From Pochonia chlamydosporia 170 (Eukaryota; Ascomycota; Sordariomycetes; Hypocreales; Clavicipitaceae), in assembly GCF_001653235.2 (NCBI RefSeq), contig NW_019154043.1, forward strand, positions 620,001 to 684,000: a stretch of DNA of 64,000 nucleotides. Reading direction: 5' to 3'. This document shows, in pieces, positions 43,053 through 54,722 of the stretch. The notes under the pieces were generated by a model that had not been told where the DNA came from, did no database searches, and saw nothing but the letters and a program-made list of their open reading frames with translations. The translations under genes and the position numbers were made by a program. How positions within the stretch are numbered: position 1 is the first letter of the stretch; each line of letters begins with the position of its first letter.

Positions 43053-43419
43053 ACAATATATTCAACCTGTAGGCAGTGGATGAGATTTGTTCAGGAAGTG
43101 AAAGCTAGTTATGAAGCTTCAGAGCGAGCTCCAAAGCCTTTAAGTATCGCTCCATGGCTCCATCAATCCTCTCCACATTTTCACAACCATCTTGGCAACG
43201 GAGAAAAGACGATGCTAGCTCCAACCCAGAATTACCAAACACGGCAGGCTTCGCCGCCACTCAACGTGGGGTATCAAGTCATAGCCCGCCTTCTACTCCA
43301 TCACCATCGGAGCTACCACACACGGAAATAGCACAAGCAAGATCTCTATTTTGGCAAAACTATAGGCGGCTAAATATCTCCCGAGTATCTTTGGATAAAT
43401 CACATTGCCGAGCGCCAGA

Positions 43420-45637
43420 CTAGTGATCAAATCGGAAGTCAAGCCTCTTGTTGCCCTCATCCTTTGTGGTAGCAAGATATTCCAACCTCTGCTCCTCGGT
43501 CATACTCTCCCATTTAGCGTCTCGGGTCTTATTTCTCCATATGTAGTATAGCTTTGTGAGTATATACACCACAATGTTCATGCAGCACACTGCAAGGAGT
43601 TGCTTGTTACCACGCTGGTAGCGCGGCGCGTCATCTATTCACTGGTGAGATCCAAGTTCGCGTTCTGACTCTGTCGGGGAACATACCTGCTCGGTATATA
43701 TTCGCGGCAATGGTTGCACTCGCTTGCACAAACATATTGTAGCATGCTGCGGAGACGGTGCGGGACCGTACGGCGTTGGAGTTGCGTGAGTTCCAAGCGA
43801 CTTGGATGGGGTGCGCTGTTTGTATTAGCGGGAGTTCGATGTGCTGGTAAAGGGTTCAGGGTACCGTTCGGATAGGCCAGCAGTAAAGTGAATATAGAAA
43901 AGACGACCCATTTATTGACCAGTGCGGTATTCACAACATTCATGTATATGAGGAAGGGCAGCACCCATATTTGTCCTAGCATCGCTACAAGGCTGAGTTC
44001 GCCCAGGAATTCGCTGAGGTAGGTCAATCCTAGCATGGTGATGACTATGGAATATTAGCTGGGGAAACAGGAAGAATAGTCTGGGTCATACCGTGGAGAA
44101 CTGTTGTCGGGATGGTCAATAGATTGGAGTAAAAGGTTCCGAAGCCGAGTCCCTTGAGCGTCAGAGTGAGATATTGGAGAGGTGGTATCATTGGAATCTG
44201 AAAGACCAATCCAAGTATATACAATGGCCTGATACAACCTCGTCAGAATGTTTCCTTCTTCGGGAGGTATTTTAGGAAACACGAACCACAAGTCATAGTC
44301 TTTGAGACTCTGCCACAGTAGCTTTGGCGTCACAGGCTCGCGATTGTGCATCGAGCTCTTGTTTGGGTCTTCTCTAATCACGCGGTTGACGATAATCTTC
44401 TCCTCCCTATACAGCTGTTAGTGTGTCGCATTTTGTGATAGTAGGTGAATTACTCGTACTTTTCCGTGAACCAGCCCTTCTTCCCTCTGAACCAACTTGC
44501 GGTCTGGCATGGCCCGGCTGGCATCAACACCCACGACAGGATGCCAACCACTAGCGTCAATAGACCCTAAATGAACAGTCAATTAAGTTCTGTGCCTGTC
44601 ATCTAATTAGTATTATGCCCACCTCGATTAGGAAGAGCCACCGCCAGCCTGCCCTGCCCTCCACGCCACGCATGTGCAAGAGGCCATATGCAAATATAGC
44701 CGACAAAATATCTGCAAAACTCATGGCCGTCCAAAAGAAGCCTAACCGTATGGAGAGTTCGGTGTGTTTATAAAAGTACGAGAGGTAAATGACGATCTGG
44801 GCGCTATTAGCATTACTACAAAGTGGCTGAATGCCTGGCTGAATGCCTGCGGCACTTACATCAGGAATGAATCCGCCTTGCAGTATACCTAGCAAAGCTC
44901 TAGTTGCGAGAAACGAGTTTCGACCCGAAAGCCAAAACTGGCTTCCTGCCACGATACTCCAAAGACTGATTTGCATTGGAATCCAGCGATCGGGGCCCAT
45001 CCATTTCGAAACTAGTTGCGATGGAAGTTCTGCGCAGAGGAAACTTAGTCTGAATACGGTCGTTCCCAGGTTATAATCTGCCACGGGGGTCAGTTATCTA
45101 ATCTTTTGTATATCACGGTATGTCCACGCACCATTGGTGTTCATGTGCAAGTCAGGGAGAAACTCGTCTGTGAGGGCTTGTGAGATATTGGCGCGGTCAA
45201 GTTCCAATGCCATGAACATTATGCATGCCCACACCATGATGTATATATCCATCTTTCTGATAACTTGGAATTCTTCGCGCCATGTCCATCGGAATAAGGG
45301 GTCAAATCTATGATAGTTTTCCCTGGGTCATGTTAGCGAGTTTACTTACATGGTGAGATGCGACGTACCAATCTGATCGGGGGTGATACTTTTCTGCAGT
45401 ATCTGGATCGTCGAATACGCTGGGCTACGGAGAATTAGGATGATAATTTGTAGAGGAATAGCAAGCATCTCCTACCTGAGTAGCGATTGCGTCCCTGGCC
45501 ACTGGCTGAGCCCGTTTGAAAAGGGATTTCTTCTCCTTCAAAGGCGCACCTAGTGGTGGGATATCTCCATTTAGGGATGTAGTCGAAGTACTTGAAATGC
45601 CTTTATCGGCTGTGAATCTACTAGCAACGGTCGTCAT
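43420..45637 (-). CDS. MFS permease, allantoate/Dal5-like (anion:cation symporter family)
   Basis: Eleven exons were joined by eye: 45637-45476, 45424-45369, 45322-45132, 45077-44860, 44796-44623, 44566-44460, 44406-44287, 44228-44092, 44044-43865, 43815-43687 and 43634-43420. All introns are 46-63 nt, the frame is kept, and the product is about 562 residues with 12 expected membrane segments. Landmarks: [20 protein letters not shown] in helix 1, [23 protein letters not shown] across an intron, [17 protein letters not shown], and the C-terminal [17 protein letters not shown], typical of fungal Dal5-like carriers. Substrates of this group include allantoate, nicotinate and other small organic anions; no choice is possible here. 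Divergent from the TauD-type gene. Confidence 0.88.
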
Positions 45638-46820
45638 TTTGAGTAACGTATTATGAAAACAAGACCAATGTTGGGATACTGTGCAGATTGATTTTGTTCA
45701 ATTTCGTTCATTCGCCTGCGCATAGGGGTTTTAAGCTTCAATAATGGCCTTCATCTTATGTCAGCATAAGTGCTTTTTATTTATTCCACCAATTTCTTGC
45801 AGATGTGACCTGTATTCCTCCCGTTTGCTGTACTTGCACCTGTGTTTGGCCATAATCCCTGGAACGCCCCAAAGCTGCAACTTGCATCACGTCTACATGT
45901 GCAGCATCTCGCAATTGCAGCATCTGCAATAGAAAGCACCCTTCTAATTGGCTGCGTATCATCAATGCAGCGATTTTGTCATCGACATCCAAAGACAACA
46001 TCACGACATCACAGCTGCAGGGAGCCTTGTGTCGTTATATGTGACAGGGAACGAAGCCACGTGAAGATAACCACCCAAGAAGCGACTTCTCAGATAGTAC
46101 GACTTCCACATTCCGTAATTGAATATTCAAGCTACGAAATGGCGTGCTGCCGACCTGCCGAAACGGCGCCGTTGGCATCCCGCGGACTCGTGGACTCAAC
46201 ACCACAGATCAAGACGGTAATAATGATAAGTCCGAATTTTGGATGGTCGTCATATGTGGATGATAAGAGTCAATTCCACTAGCGTTCGTGTAAACCGCCT
46301 GCGAGATGGCATATTTGACATATGGACCCCGATTTGAATGGCATGTGGCATTCGCCAACGGTGTCGCATCGTATGACCGGGTTATTCCAGCAAAAGCGGG
46401 GTTAGAGCGACCAAACGAGCAGTGTTTGATTGATAATTATTAATTCTTCGCCTTATTTGAAACGGTTTGCAGCTTCATATTGGAGCGTGGGCGTTGTTGC
46501 GTGTGCTTAGTGTTGGCGTTGATAGGATGGCGTGATTGATCGCGATTGTCACATAATGGGGCTTCATGAACACAACCCTACGGTAATGATGTGTACCAAC
46601 TAGGCGTTGTTGAGGGATAAACTATTGTAGATTGCGTAGCTACATGCATGATAGATTGACAGAATACGAATTGACAGGTGAATGTGAATTGAGAATCCTC
46701 AAGTGATGATATAAGGCCTAACAAGTCCTGCCATCTCAACCGAGCTCAAACTCGACAACGCCAACATTCAATCATCATATGAACTCCTACATCGACGAAT
46801 ATTGATATTCAGTTCACAAG
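45638..46820. promoter_or_regulatory. Bidirectional region between the Dal5-like permease and TauD-type gene
   Basis: The 1.18-kb gap must hold both promoters. A plus-strand frame of 146 codons (45842-46282) has no family content. No repeated operator is obvious. Confidence 0.45.
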
Positions 46821-48083
46821 ATGGCTCCCGCAACAATTGAACCAGCTGTCCAGCTGCCCATCCAAACCAAGTCAATCTCCTCCTCCAAACCTCTCCAGAC
46901 GAAAGGCAGCCTCGACAGCTTCGAGTCATTCGATGTTACACCCACCATCGGCCGCGAGTTCCCAAAGGCAAACCTTGTAGAATTTCTTAACGCACCCAAC
47001 TCGGACGAACTCCTTCGGGACCTCGCTATCACCAGTAAGTTCTAAGACACCACGTGGCAATCCATCCCAACACTTCCCACTAACCCCCCCTTGTCTGTAG
47101 TCTCCCAACGAGGTGTTGTCTTCTTCCGTGCGCAGGACAACCTCACCAATGATCTGCAGAAGGAACTAATCCTCAGACTCGGCAAACTCACTGGCCGACC
47201 TGAGACCTCTGGCTTGCATATCCACCCCATCCTCAACTCTGAGCGTGAGCTCGGTGGCAGTGATCCTGAGATCAGCACCATCAGCTCTATCCAGCATGAC
47301 AAGTTCTACAAGAGGACTGAAGCCGAAGAGTTGAGCCCCAAGAAACAAAAGTCTGCTCAGTGGCACAGCGATATTGCTTTTGAGCCTGTTCCTGCGGATT
47401 ACACGTCCTTGCGTCTCGTCCAGCTTCCCAAGACTGGTGGCGGTAAGTCTGTTCTATATCCTGGGTAGCGAACGCTGAAATACTGACTGAACTGACTAGA
47501 CACCCTTTGGGCATCGGGATACGAAATCTACGATAGAATCAGCGAACCGTACCAGAAGTTCCTTGAATCTCTCACCGCAACCTTTCAACAGCCTCACTTT
47601 AACGCTGTTGCTGAACGTCAAGGATTCCAGCTATACGACAAGCCGCGCGGAGCTCCAGAGAACGTTGGAAGTGAGCTCAAGGCTATTCATCCCGTAGTTC
47701 GAACCAACCCCGTCACAGGATGGAAGAGCATCTTCCCTGTCGGCGGACACGTATCGCACATTAACGGCGTGACAAAGGAGGAAAGTCAGCACCTGTTGCA
47801 GTGGTTCTTGGACCTGGTATACCACAACCACGACTTGCAGGTTCGACTTAAGTGGCAGAACCCCAACGATATCGGTAAGTATATTGCATGTTGCTCGGAT
47901 TATCTTTCACACAGAGTTGCTAATGATACTTTAGCCATCTGGGATAACCGTAGTGTTTTCCACACTGCAACATTCGACTACGAAGGTCAGGGCGAGCGGT
48001 TCGGCAACAGGGCAGTTGGACTTGGTGAGCGGCCATACTTGGATCCTCAGAGCACTTCCAGAAGGGAAGCTCTTCACAAATAG
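46821..48083 (+). CDS. TauD/TfdA-type 2-oxoglutarate dioxygenase
   Basis: Uses Fe(II) and 2-oxoglutarate; relatives hydroxylate sulfonates such as taurine, releasing sulfite. Exons 46821-47034, 47101-47442, 47500-47874 and 47935-48083 give about 359 residues; introns are 57-66 nt. The iron motif is AQWHSDIAFEP (His160-x-Asp162) and the second His is in WDNRSVFHTATFD (His320), with an Arg about eleven residues on for 2-oxoglutarate. GRPETSGLHIHPI and TLWASGYEIYDRI are typical of fungal alpha-ketoglutarate-dependent sulfonate dioxygenases. The actual substrate (sulfonate, sulfate ester or herbicide-like acid) cannot be read from sequence. Confidence 0.9.
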
Positions 48084-48790
48084 AGTTGGGGTTTACAGAC
48101 CAAATATGCAGCCATAAACTAAGATTTACACCTCGCCCGTTGGTGCAGCCCGGTGCAGGGAAAGACACGGGATGGTGATAGCCATGGCAATCGGTCTCGG
48201 CCCAGCCACATTATGAGATACCACGATTTGAGCCAATAACTATGCGCATCGTGATTTACGTGCAGTTCCTTTCTTTTCTTTTCCCAAAGGGTGTATGTGC
48301 CAACGGCGCTACACCGTCCCGTAAGAATTTAAGGCACTGATTGTGGTGCGGTGTGAGTACGGCGGCCCTCAGCGGTTCAACACGAGTCAGGGTTATCATG
48401 GATAGACAAGTTCACGGCTCACTATGCTGTTAGATGGTAGTATCAGGCTATTCTTCTACGTGTGAACAAGTTGAATCCAAATGCAACAACGATGTTATGG
48501 TTGTTGGGCTCCAGTTGGCGGTTTTCCTTAGCTGCAATCCATTATTCGTGGGCGGCGGGACCCAAGCACGATGCCAATGCACATCAGTTGCCCTGATGAA
48601 GGATCAAAATATATGACTGGCCGCCTCGGCTGCAGATGAGCGGTATGTAATAAGAAAAAGAGGGGTTGGGGCATGTATGAAGGCTGGTCCGTCAGCTCGA
48701 CTGGTCAAGTTATATCAATTCGTCTCCTGGCAACGGGGGTGATGAGATTGGTGTGATGGAATTCCCATCTTCTTCGCCCTCCACTTCACG
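48084..48790. other. Intergenic, nothing recognised
   Basis: No convincing frame; contains the 3' region of the TauD-type gene and the promoter of the next gene. Confidence 0.55.
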
Positions 48791-50432
48791 ATGAACAATA
48801 CGGCTTCTTTACCGACTGACATTGGCCCACCAGCTGGCTACCATGTCAACTTTGATGATCCCCAACGACTAGCTGTTCGCGAGGCGTACTGGCTGGGGGG
48901 AACAGGCCTGCTTGTTAGCTTCTTATTTATGGCGCAGCGAATGTACACGCAGGTCATCATACTCAAGTGCTTTCAATTGGAAGATGGTACGTGTTATCTC
49001 GTCTGAAACCTGCCTGGCACCCGTCTCAGAATTACCCGCGTATTGCTTCCCCGTATCGACGACAGCGCTTTGGATCTAGCCACAACATCAATGCTGACAT
49101 TTGCCCTCAGCTCTTTTTCTTATCGCTTGGGTAAGTGTTCAGGTATATTGCACCATCTTAACGACTACTCAAGTTAATAGGCACTAAGATCACGTCGTTG
49201 GTGGTGGAAATCATGTCTCTCCGTACGGAGATCCGTTTCAACGAGCTGTAGAAGCGTGACTAAAATTAGGATAGGTCCGTTTTTTGAAGGCGTCATCGGC
49301 GTACATGTGTGGGAAATTACTATACATCAATACAATGCATATAAGAAAGTAGGTATAATGGTCAGACCGTCGAGTCAACGCCAACGGACCTGCTGTGTCG
49401 GTCTAACCCCCGTCAAAATGGACTTGACTTGGGCAGACTTTTGTCCAAGGGGCAGACAGTCTCTATGCACATGTCCAACTCAGGACTGAACAAGAGAGAT
49501 GGGGACCCGTGTCAAGAATCCGCTCGTATCATTTTATAATTCGCAAACTTAGTCGACACCCTACCACACAGCAGCAGTGAGGCATAATCCGCTGCCCGAG
49601 TTCCAAAGTCCAATACTGCCGGGTCCATCGCATCGAATATAGTCGCGGTTTGGTCAAAACCCAAAAGACTAACTAACTTGTCTATTCCTAGAATGTATAT
49701 ATAATCACGCCTATACTTATAGTCAGTGGCAGTGCAGCCAAGCTTTCGCTGCTGATGTTTTATTTTCGCCTACTACCCATAACCAAATACAGAATAGCCA
49801 TTTGGTCAGGAGCCGGTGTCCTTGTATGCATAACAATTGGCATGGTCTTCTTCAGTCTTTTTGCATGCCTCCCCATGCCCAAGAACTGGGATATCCGAGT
49901 CCAAGAGGGAAGTTGTGTCAAGCTACCGGTCCTGTACCTCTGCACCGCGGTATCAAACATCCTCTCCGATCTATACTTATTTCTCCTTCCGCTTCCGATA
50001 CTCTGGACGGTCCGGCTCTCTCGGTACCAGCGGCTAATCCTTTTCTTCTTCTTCCTTTTCGGCTCGAGGTGAGTATTTCCAAGCTGTAGGTCGGCACTGG
50101 AACCCCCTTTAGCCAAAGATCACGAGTCTAATGTTGGATTCACAGTGCCATCGTCGCAGCTATAATGCGCACCGTTCTCATCCCGGGGATGATTGCCAGT
50201 CCTGACCTGACGTGGACTAACGCCTGGCCGCTTGTGTGGGTGTAAGGGTCACTTTCCCACTAGTCCGAAGATAAGACGCTCTACTCATACTGCTACAAGC
50301 ATTATCGAGGCGAATTTGTTCGTCATATGTGCCTCTTTGCCGACCTTGCGCACATTTGCCAACCACGCTGCGCCGTGGCTATATAGTGATGCTAGCGGAC
50401 GAGAAATCGAGAACGACAGGACGTTCTGTTGA
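48791..50432 (+). CDS. SAT4/PTH11-like seven-helix membrane protein
   Basis: Fungal rhodopsin-domain (SAT4) family, seven membrane helices, some members thought to be receptors. Proposed exons: 48791-48986, 49111-49130 (20 nt), 49181-49348, 49692-50068, 50146-50235 and 50300-50432, about 327 residues. Good family content: CFQLEDALFLIAW across the first two introns, GVHVWEITIHQYNAYKK, AAKLSLLMFYFRLLP, LSDLYLFLLPLPILW and PLVIIEANLFVICASLPTLR. Oddities: the segment after the second short intron (SRRWWWKSCLSVRRS) is not membrane-like where helix 2 is expected, and the third intron is 342 nt. So exon 3 is uncertain, or the gene is partly decayed. The last exon may be followed by another. Confidence 0.65.
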
Positions 50433-50707
50433 CACCAACTAAGGCTACAGACATGTTCGTTTCAGGCTGTTTGCTAACTGCAGAATCAGGCAACCAAGGC
50501 AAACACCTCGTGTCTCCTTTCTATGATTCATACTCACAGAACAGTAAGGCGTCAGAGGAGGAGGTCGAGGCGAGCAACTCTCGTGTTGCCATCAACATCA
50601 ACACAATCGTGCATATCATAAGCATAATTAATACAGTACCACTTTTTTCTATCCAATTTACACCATGACCAGTATAATCAGACATATTTCAAGCCACATA
50701 CTATGCC

Positions 50708-52229
50708 CTACATCCATCCAAGTCGGCGCCATACAAACGTCGCACCACTCATAATAGCAGTGGCACCAGTAAACGCAATCAACGGACCATATCCCGTTCC
50801 ATAACCACCCAACGCCTCTCCCTTCCACGGCATGCCCTTTATCAAGACTTGACTCAACGGCCCCGATACGATGTTCCCAATTCCTCGACCTGTTGACAGC
50901 ACGCCAATCACCATGGTAGGATCAAACGAGCTTCCTCCACCGGCGCCCCGATGCATGCCCATCTCAGTAGTAACTTGCTTCATAATTCCCGTCCAAGCAG
51001 AGGTATACGGCCCAGCGAAAAGACCGTATGCAACACAAAACACAAACAGTACAGGGAGAGACGTCGCGAAACCCCATAACAGAAACGTGCCCAGCCCAGC
51101 GCCAACCGCCGAAATCATCAAACACGTCGTAACGTGAAGATGATCAGTCAAGGAACCCATAACCGCACAGCCAAATGTCGACGTGACATTGACCAGCAAC
51201 AATGTCAGCGCAGATGTGAATGTCCCGGCACCAATTGATCTCGCATACGTGGGCAGATAGATCCCCGGCAAGAAGAAGCCCAGGCCCTGGACAATATTCG
51301 CAATCTGATGCAGCATGAACGTCTTTGTCAATGCGAACCCAAGTTTAAACGGCTTGATATGTGTAGTAGCAGTGCGCGGCAAGCGAGGTTTGATAAAGAA
51401 GGCGAGCGGCATTGTCAAGACAAGCAGCGACACAGCCCAGATGCGGAGCGTTGTTCGAAAGCCGTACTTGTTCAGGAAGAATTCGAGAATAAGGGGCAAC
51501 GAGAATCCTGCTAGCCCTGTTCCCGACCACATGATACCGTAGGCGAGGCCCTTTCGCTTGGCGAACCACTCGTCCATGTACAGGAGGCAGGGGCAGTAGG
51601 AGATGGAGCCGCCGATGGCGTAGAAGATTCCTTGCGTGATGATGAGGTGGCCGACGGTTTGGGAGAAGGAGCTGGCTGCTAGTGAGATGCACATGAGTAC
51701 TAAGCCGATCATGGGAGACCATCTGCTGACCGGGGGTACATTCTTTGGATGCCCATTACGAGGGGGATGTCGAGGTACATTATGCCCTGGGAGGTGTGTA
51801 AGTGAGCGAGTATGAAAAGGCCGGAGGGGGAACGGCATACCATGGCACAAGTACCAATGATGGGAATCTGTGTAGATCCAGCGAACGGCTCATGTGTACT
51901 GTAGTAGTCTTGAAAGACACCGAACGAGAAGGGGAAGCCTATAATACATTAGTTTCGACGGGGACCAAGTGGTCAAGAATAAAAGACATACCCCACGTCA
52001 ATGCCTCGACAAAGAAACAAGCTGCCAAGAAAAACCAGGCATCTTTACCGCCATCTACAGGTGGTAGCGAGAATTCCTGTCTCCCATCTACATCCAGTCC
52101 ATCTTCCTCCGATGGCGGCGTCCCGGGTCTCGTACCGGATTGAAGAGTGCCCGGGGTAATATCCCCCTGATGGCGTAGTTCAATTGTCGACGAGGTAGCT
52201 GTTGTAACAGTCATGTCGACAGAATACAT
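50708..52229 (-). pseudogene. Monocarboxylate-transporter-like MFS gene with a one-base frameshift
   Basis: Exons 52229-51992, 51938-51841 and 51786-50708 are joined by GT..AG introns of 53 and 54 nt. Content fits fungal MCT-like carriers: DAWFFLAACFFVEALTWG then FPFSFGVFQDYYSTHEPF, IGTCAMGIMYLDIPLVMGIQ, WSPMIGLVLMCISLAASSFS, IFYAIGGSISYCPCLLYMDEWFAKRKG-type helix 4/5 loop, and a clean C-terminal half. After GIQRMYP the frame is lost at a G5 run (plus strand 51732-51736); one additional base would restore VSRWSPM and a total of about 471 residues. Either a young pseudogene or a consensus error. The substrate could be a monocarboxylate or riboflavin-like compound. Confidence 0.75.
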
Positions 52230-52861
52230 AGACGAGAAACCTATATTGAGTCCGCTTCACAAAAAATGTTCAGTGATGAGGGCGGACTATTCTTTTATGT
52301 TCTTATACAGACCGGCCCGGATGGTCGGTCCCACACCATATCAAGGGCCGAAGCTAATAAGATGGCGGCGTTCATACGAGCCAGTCTGACGCGGTGTAAG
52401 CCGCCAGATCTTCCATCCTGCGCCCTTTTGTCCCACTTTTGACATTGTGTGGATCGCAGAGGTTGTCGTAAGGCGTTGGTGTCGATGGTGGGTGTGCTTG
52501 CGGTGACTGAATCCGATTCTTCTAGAAGACGGTTGTTATTACCGAACAGGTCCGGTCAGTGGTGAAGCTTGGCAGGCATCGGGGGGCATAACCATCAAGT
52601 CGTGGTGGTGGGTTGGTCTGTTTTGAAGTTCATCTTGGATAGGAGCCATTGCGCAGGGAACGGTTCTATAAAACTTGTGTACATTTGCAATTGGCATGGT
52701 ATATCCTCGAAATTAAGAAACCTCCTCTTCCCTAGCCGCTCTCTACTTATGCATATTTTATGCCAATGCTTGTCAAATATCGCTTTGACTCTGTACTGTA
52801 CATACAACCCTACCCTAAATACATACAACTCAACAACAAACTCGACAAACCAACTCCTACA

Positions 52862-53680
52862 TCACTCCCTCAACTCCAAAAGCCCCTCAGATTCAGCCTC
52901 CTTTATCCCATCATACCAAATCCTACCCATCTTCAAATACCCCCCATCATTAGGATGCGTCCCATCCGCCAAATCCCCCAACCCCAACGCCGCAACATGC
53001 ATGTTCACCAAGACCAACCGCCTCCTCGAAGCAACCAATTCCTTAGATAACTCCAAAATCTGTTCATTCACACGCACGACCGCCCTCTCCGCATCTTCCT
53101 GCGCACTCCTCACCAGCGTTGACAAAATAATCGTAGAACGCGGCGACGCATCCCACAACGCCTCCAGTAACTTGCGTATCCGCTGACCAGCCGCGTCAAT
53201 CTCATACTGCTGACGGCAATCATTGCTCCCCGCGTTAAAGGTAATAACATCAGGTAGGTGCTTCGCCACGGACCTCACCACCTTCCCTTCAATTTGGTCG
53301 ATTCTGAACCCGCGCCATCCTTCGTTGCTGTTTTGCGCCATTGTGCCGGCGCGGCGGGACCCGAGCATTTCGACGTCATATCCATCTGCGAGGAGGAGGT
53401 CGTATAGGGGTTTTCTGTAGCCGTTGCCGTCGGAGGATTTGCTTCCATAGGTGATGGAGCCGCCGAGGGGCATTAATCGGAGGCGTGGCCGTTGATGCTT
53501 GGTCTGGTGGGTGCGTGTGGCGTTGGAGATTTTGCGAAGGTGACAATTTTGGCAGCGCAGTGTTTGTGAGTGTATTGTTGGAGTGCTTCCTTGTAGAGGA
53601 TTGCGCATAAAGCGCATTGGATTGTGTCTAAGATTCATTATGGATTGATGGCGACTGTTGTGAGTACATGTTGGAGGCAT
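52862..53680 (-). CDS. SGNH/GDSL-type hydrolase
   Basis: Esterase family acting on acyl or acetyl esters. Block I is MPLGGSITYG (Ser75, Gly replacing the Asp of GDS). Block III is ITFNAGSNDC (Gly-x-Asn). Block V is DGTHPNDGGY with Asp239 and His242. SDGNGYRKPLYDLLLADGYDVEMLGS follows block I as in fungal relatives. The first 60 residues are polar and unlike the family, so the real start is probably one of the in-frame ATGs at 53638, 53617 or 53608, or an unseen upstream exon provides a signal peptide. The downstream 50 residues are normal. Confidence 0.82.
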   Translation of the reverse strand: MPPTCTHNSRHQSIMNLRHNPMRFMRNPLQGSTPTIHSQTLRCQNCHLRKISNATRTHQTKHQRPRLRLMPLGGSITYGSKSSDGNGYRKPLYDLLLADGYDVEMLGSRRAGTMAQNSNEGWRGFRIDQIEGKVVRSVAKHLPDVITFNAGSNDCRQQYEIDAAGQRIRKLLEALWDASPRSTIILSTLVRSAQEDAERAVVRVNEQILELSKELVASRRRLVLVNMHVAALGLGDLADGTHPNDGGYLKMGRIWYDGIKEAESEGLLELRE

Positions 53681-54133
53681 GAAATCGTGACGTATTATTT
53701 CGCGAAATGTCGTCCAAAGGGCGGGTCATGAGTCAGCTATCACACTTTATACCACAACTAGATATCATAACAGCGACCATCTTTCATGACAAAATGTCTC
53801 CGGTAAACGCCCTGAATAATGGTATTATAACCAATTTTGAAGCTGTCAGCGCAAACTATGCAGTACTTCGTCGTGACACCGATGACACCCACAAACAATG
53901 CTCAGCAAAAAACAGTACTCAAATAAATATTGAATCAGGATTGACTAGAAAGTAACAAGGCCATGTCCACCAAACACCAGATGAAAACAATCAAGTCGAC
54001 AATAACGTCCAGAGTTCAATCTTTTGAACGCAACGAAAGCCACGTCCCCCATCACCCTGCTCCCCAACAATGCTCCAAACATCCACGATGCTCCTCCCAT
54101 GCGAATATCCCATCTTCACTCCATCTACAGCAA
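53681..54133. other. Intergenic, nothing recognised
   Basis: Short frames only; boundary between the accessory genes and the housekeeping block. Confidence 0.55.
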
Positions 54134-54722
54134 TCACCATGCATTTCTGTCCCAGTTAGGATCTAAACACCAGTCAGCTTCGCGTCCACAGCTCTCAACA
54201 TCCAAAACCCAAAATACCTACCTTGCACAAACGCAGCCAAGACCTTACTCCCCGTCTGCAACAACGGGTGGCCCACGACAATCTTCAGAAACTTCTCCAG
54301 CCCCGCGCGTCGACCCTCAATCACATCGTCGCTAAATCTGTTGGTGAAGACCTTGCCTGGCAGAGGAGGGATGGTCACCCGCGCGCTCTCCCGCTCCAGT
54401 ATGTCGCGAAAGTATTCAAAGTCGGAGTATCGGCGGCGCACGCTGCTCTGGCGCAATTTGAAGGCAGGGATGTTTGTCCGACAGAGGATTTCGTAGTCTG
54501 TGTACATGGAGCGGCCGATGCCGTGGGTTCTAGGGTTGCGAACCTGCATGCAAGGTGGTTAGCACCGCTCAAGTGAAGAGCCATGAAGTTGAGAGCTTGC
54601 CGCCGGGAGATATAAGGGCTGCAGCAAGCCTGTGAATCACGTACCTCTATCTCCAAAAAGTTCTCCGGCGGACCGTAAATCTCGTCAAAGCTCTGCTGGC
54701 GCGTATCCGGCATAGCCTGCAT
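54134..54722 (-). CDS. snx3: Sorting nexin 3 (PX domain; Snx3/Grd19)
   Basis: Binds PtdIns3P on endosomes and sorts cargo back to the Golgi. Exons 54722-54645, 54543-54222 and 54162-54134 give 142 residues, the usual Snx3 size. The N-terminal [20 protein letters not shown] spans the first splice. The PX core has [14 protein letters not shown] and IPPLPGKVF, with basic lipid-binding residues in RRRYSDFE. The last exon, 29 nt, encodes the conserved end DPNWDRNAW. An open frame continues upstream of the chosen ATG in a Pro/Ser-rich stretch but hits a stop without another ATG, so 54722 (or the ATG three codons on) is preferred. Confidence 0.92.
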
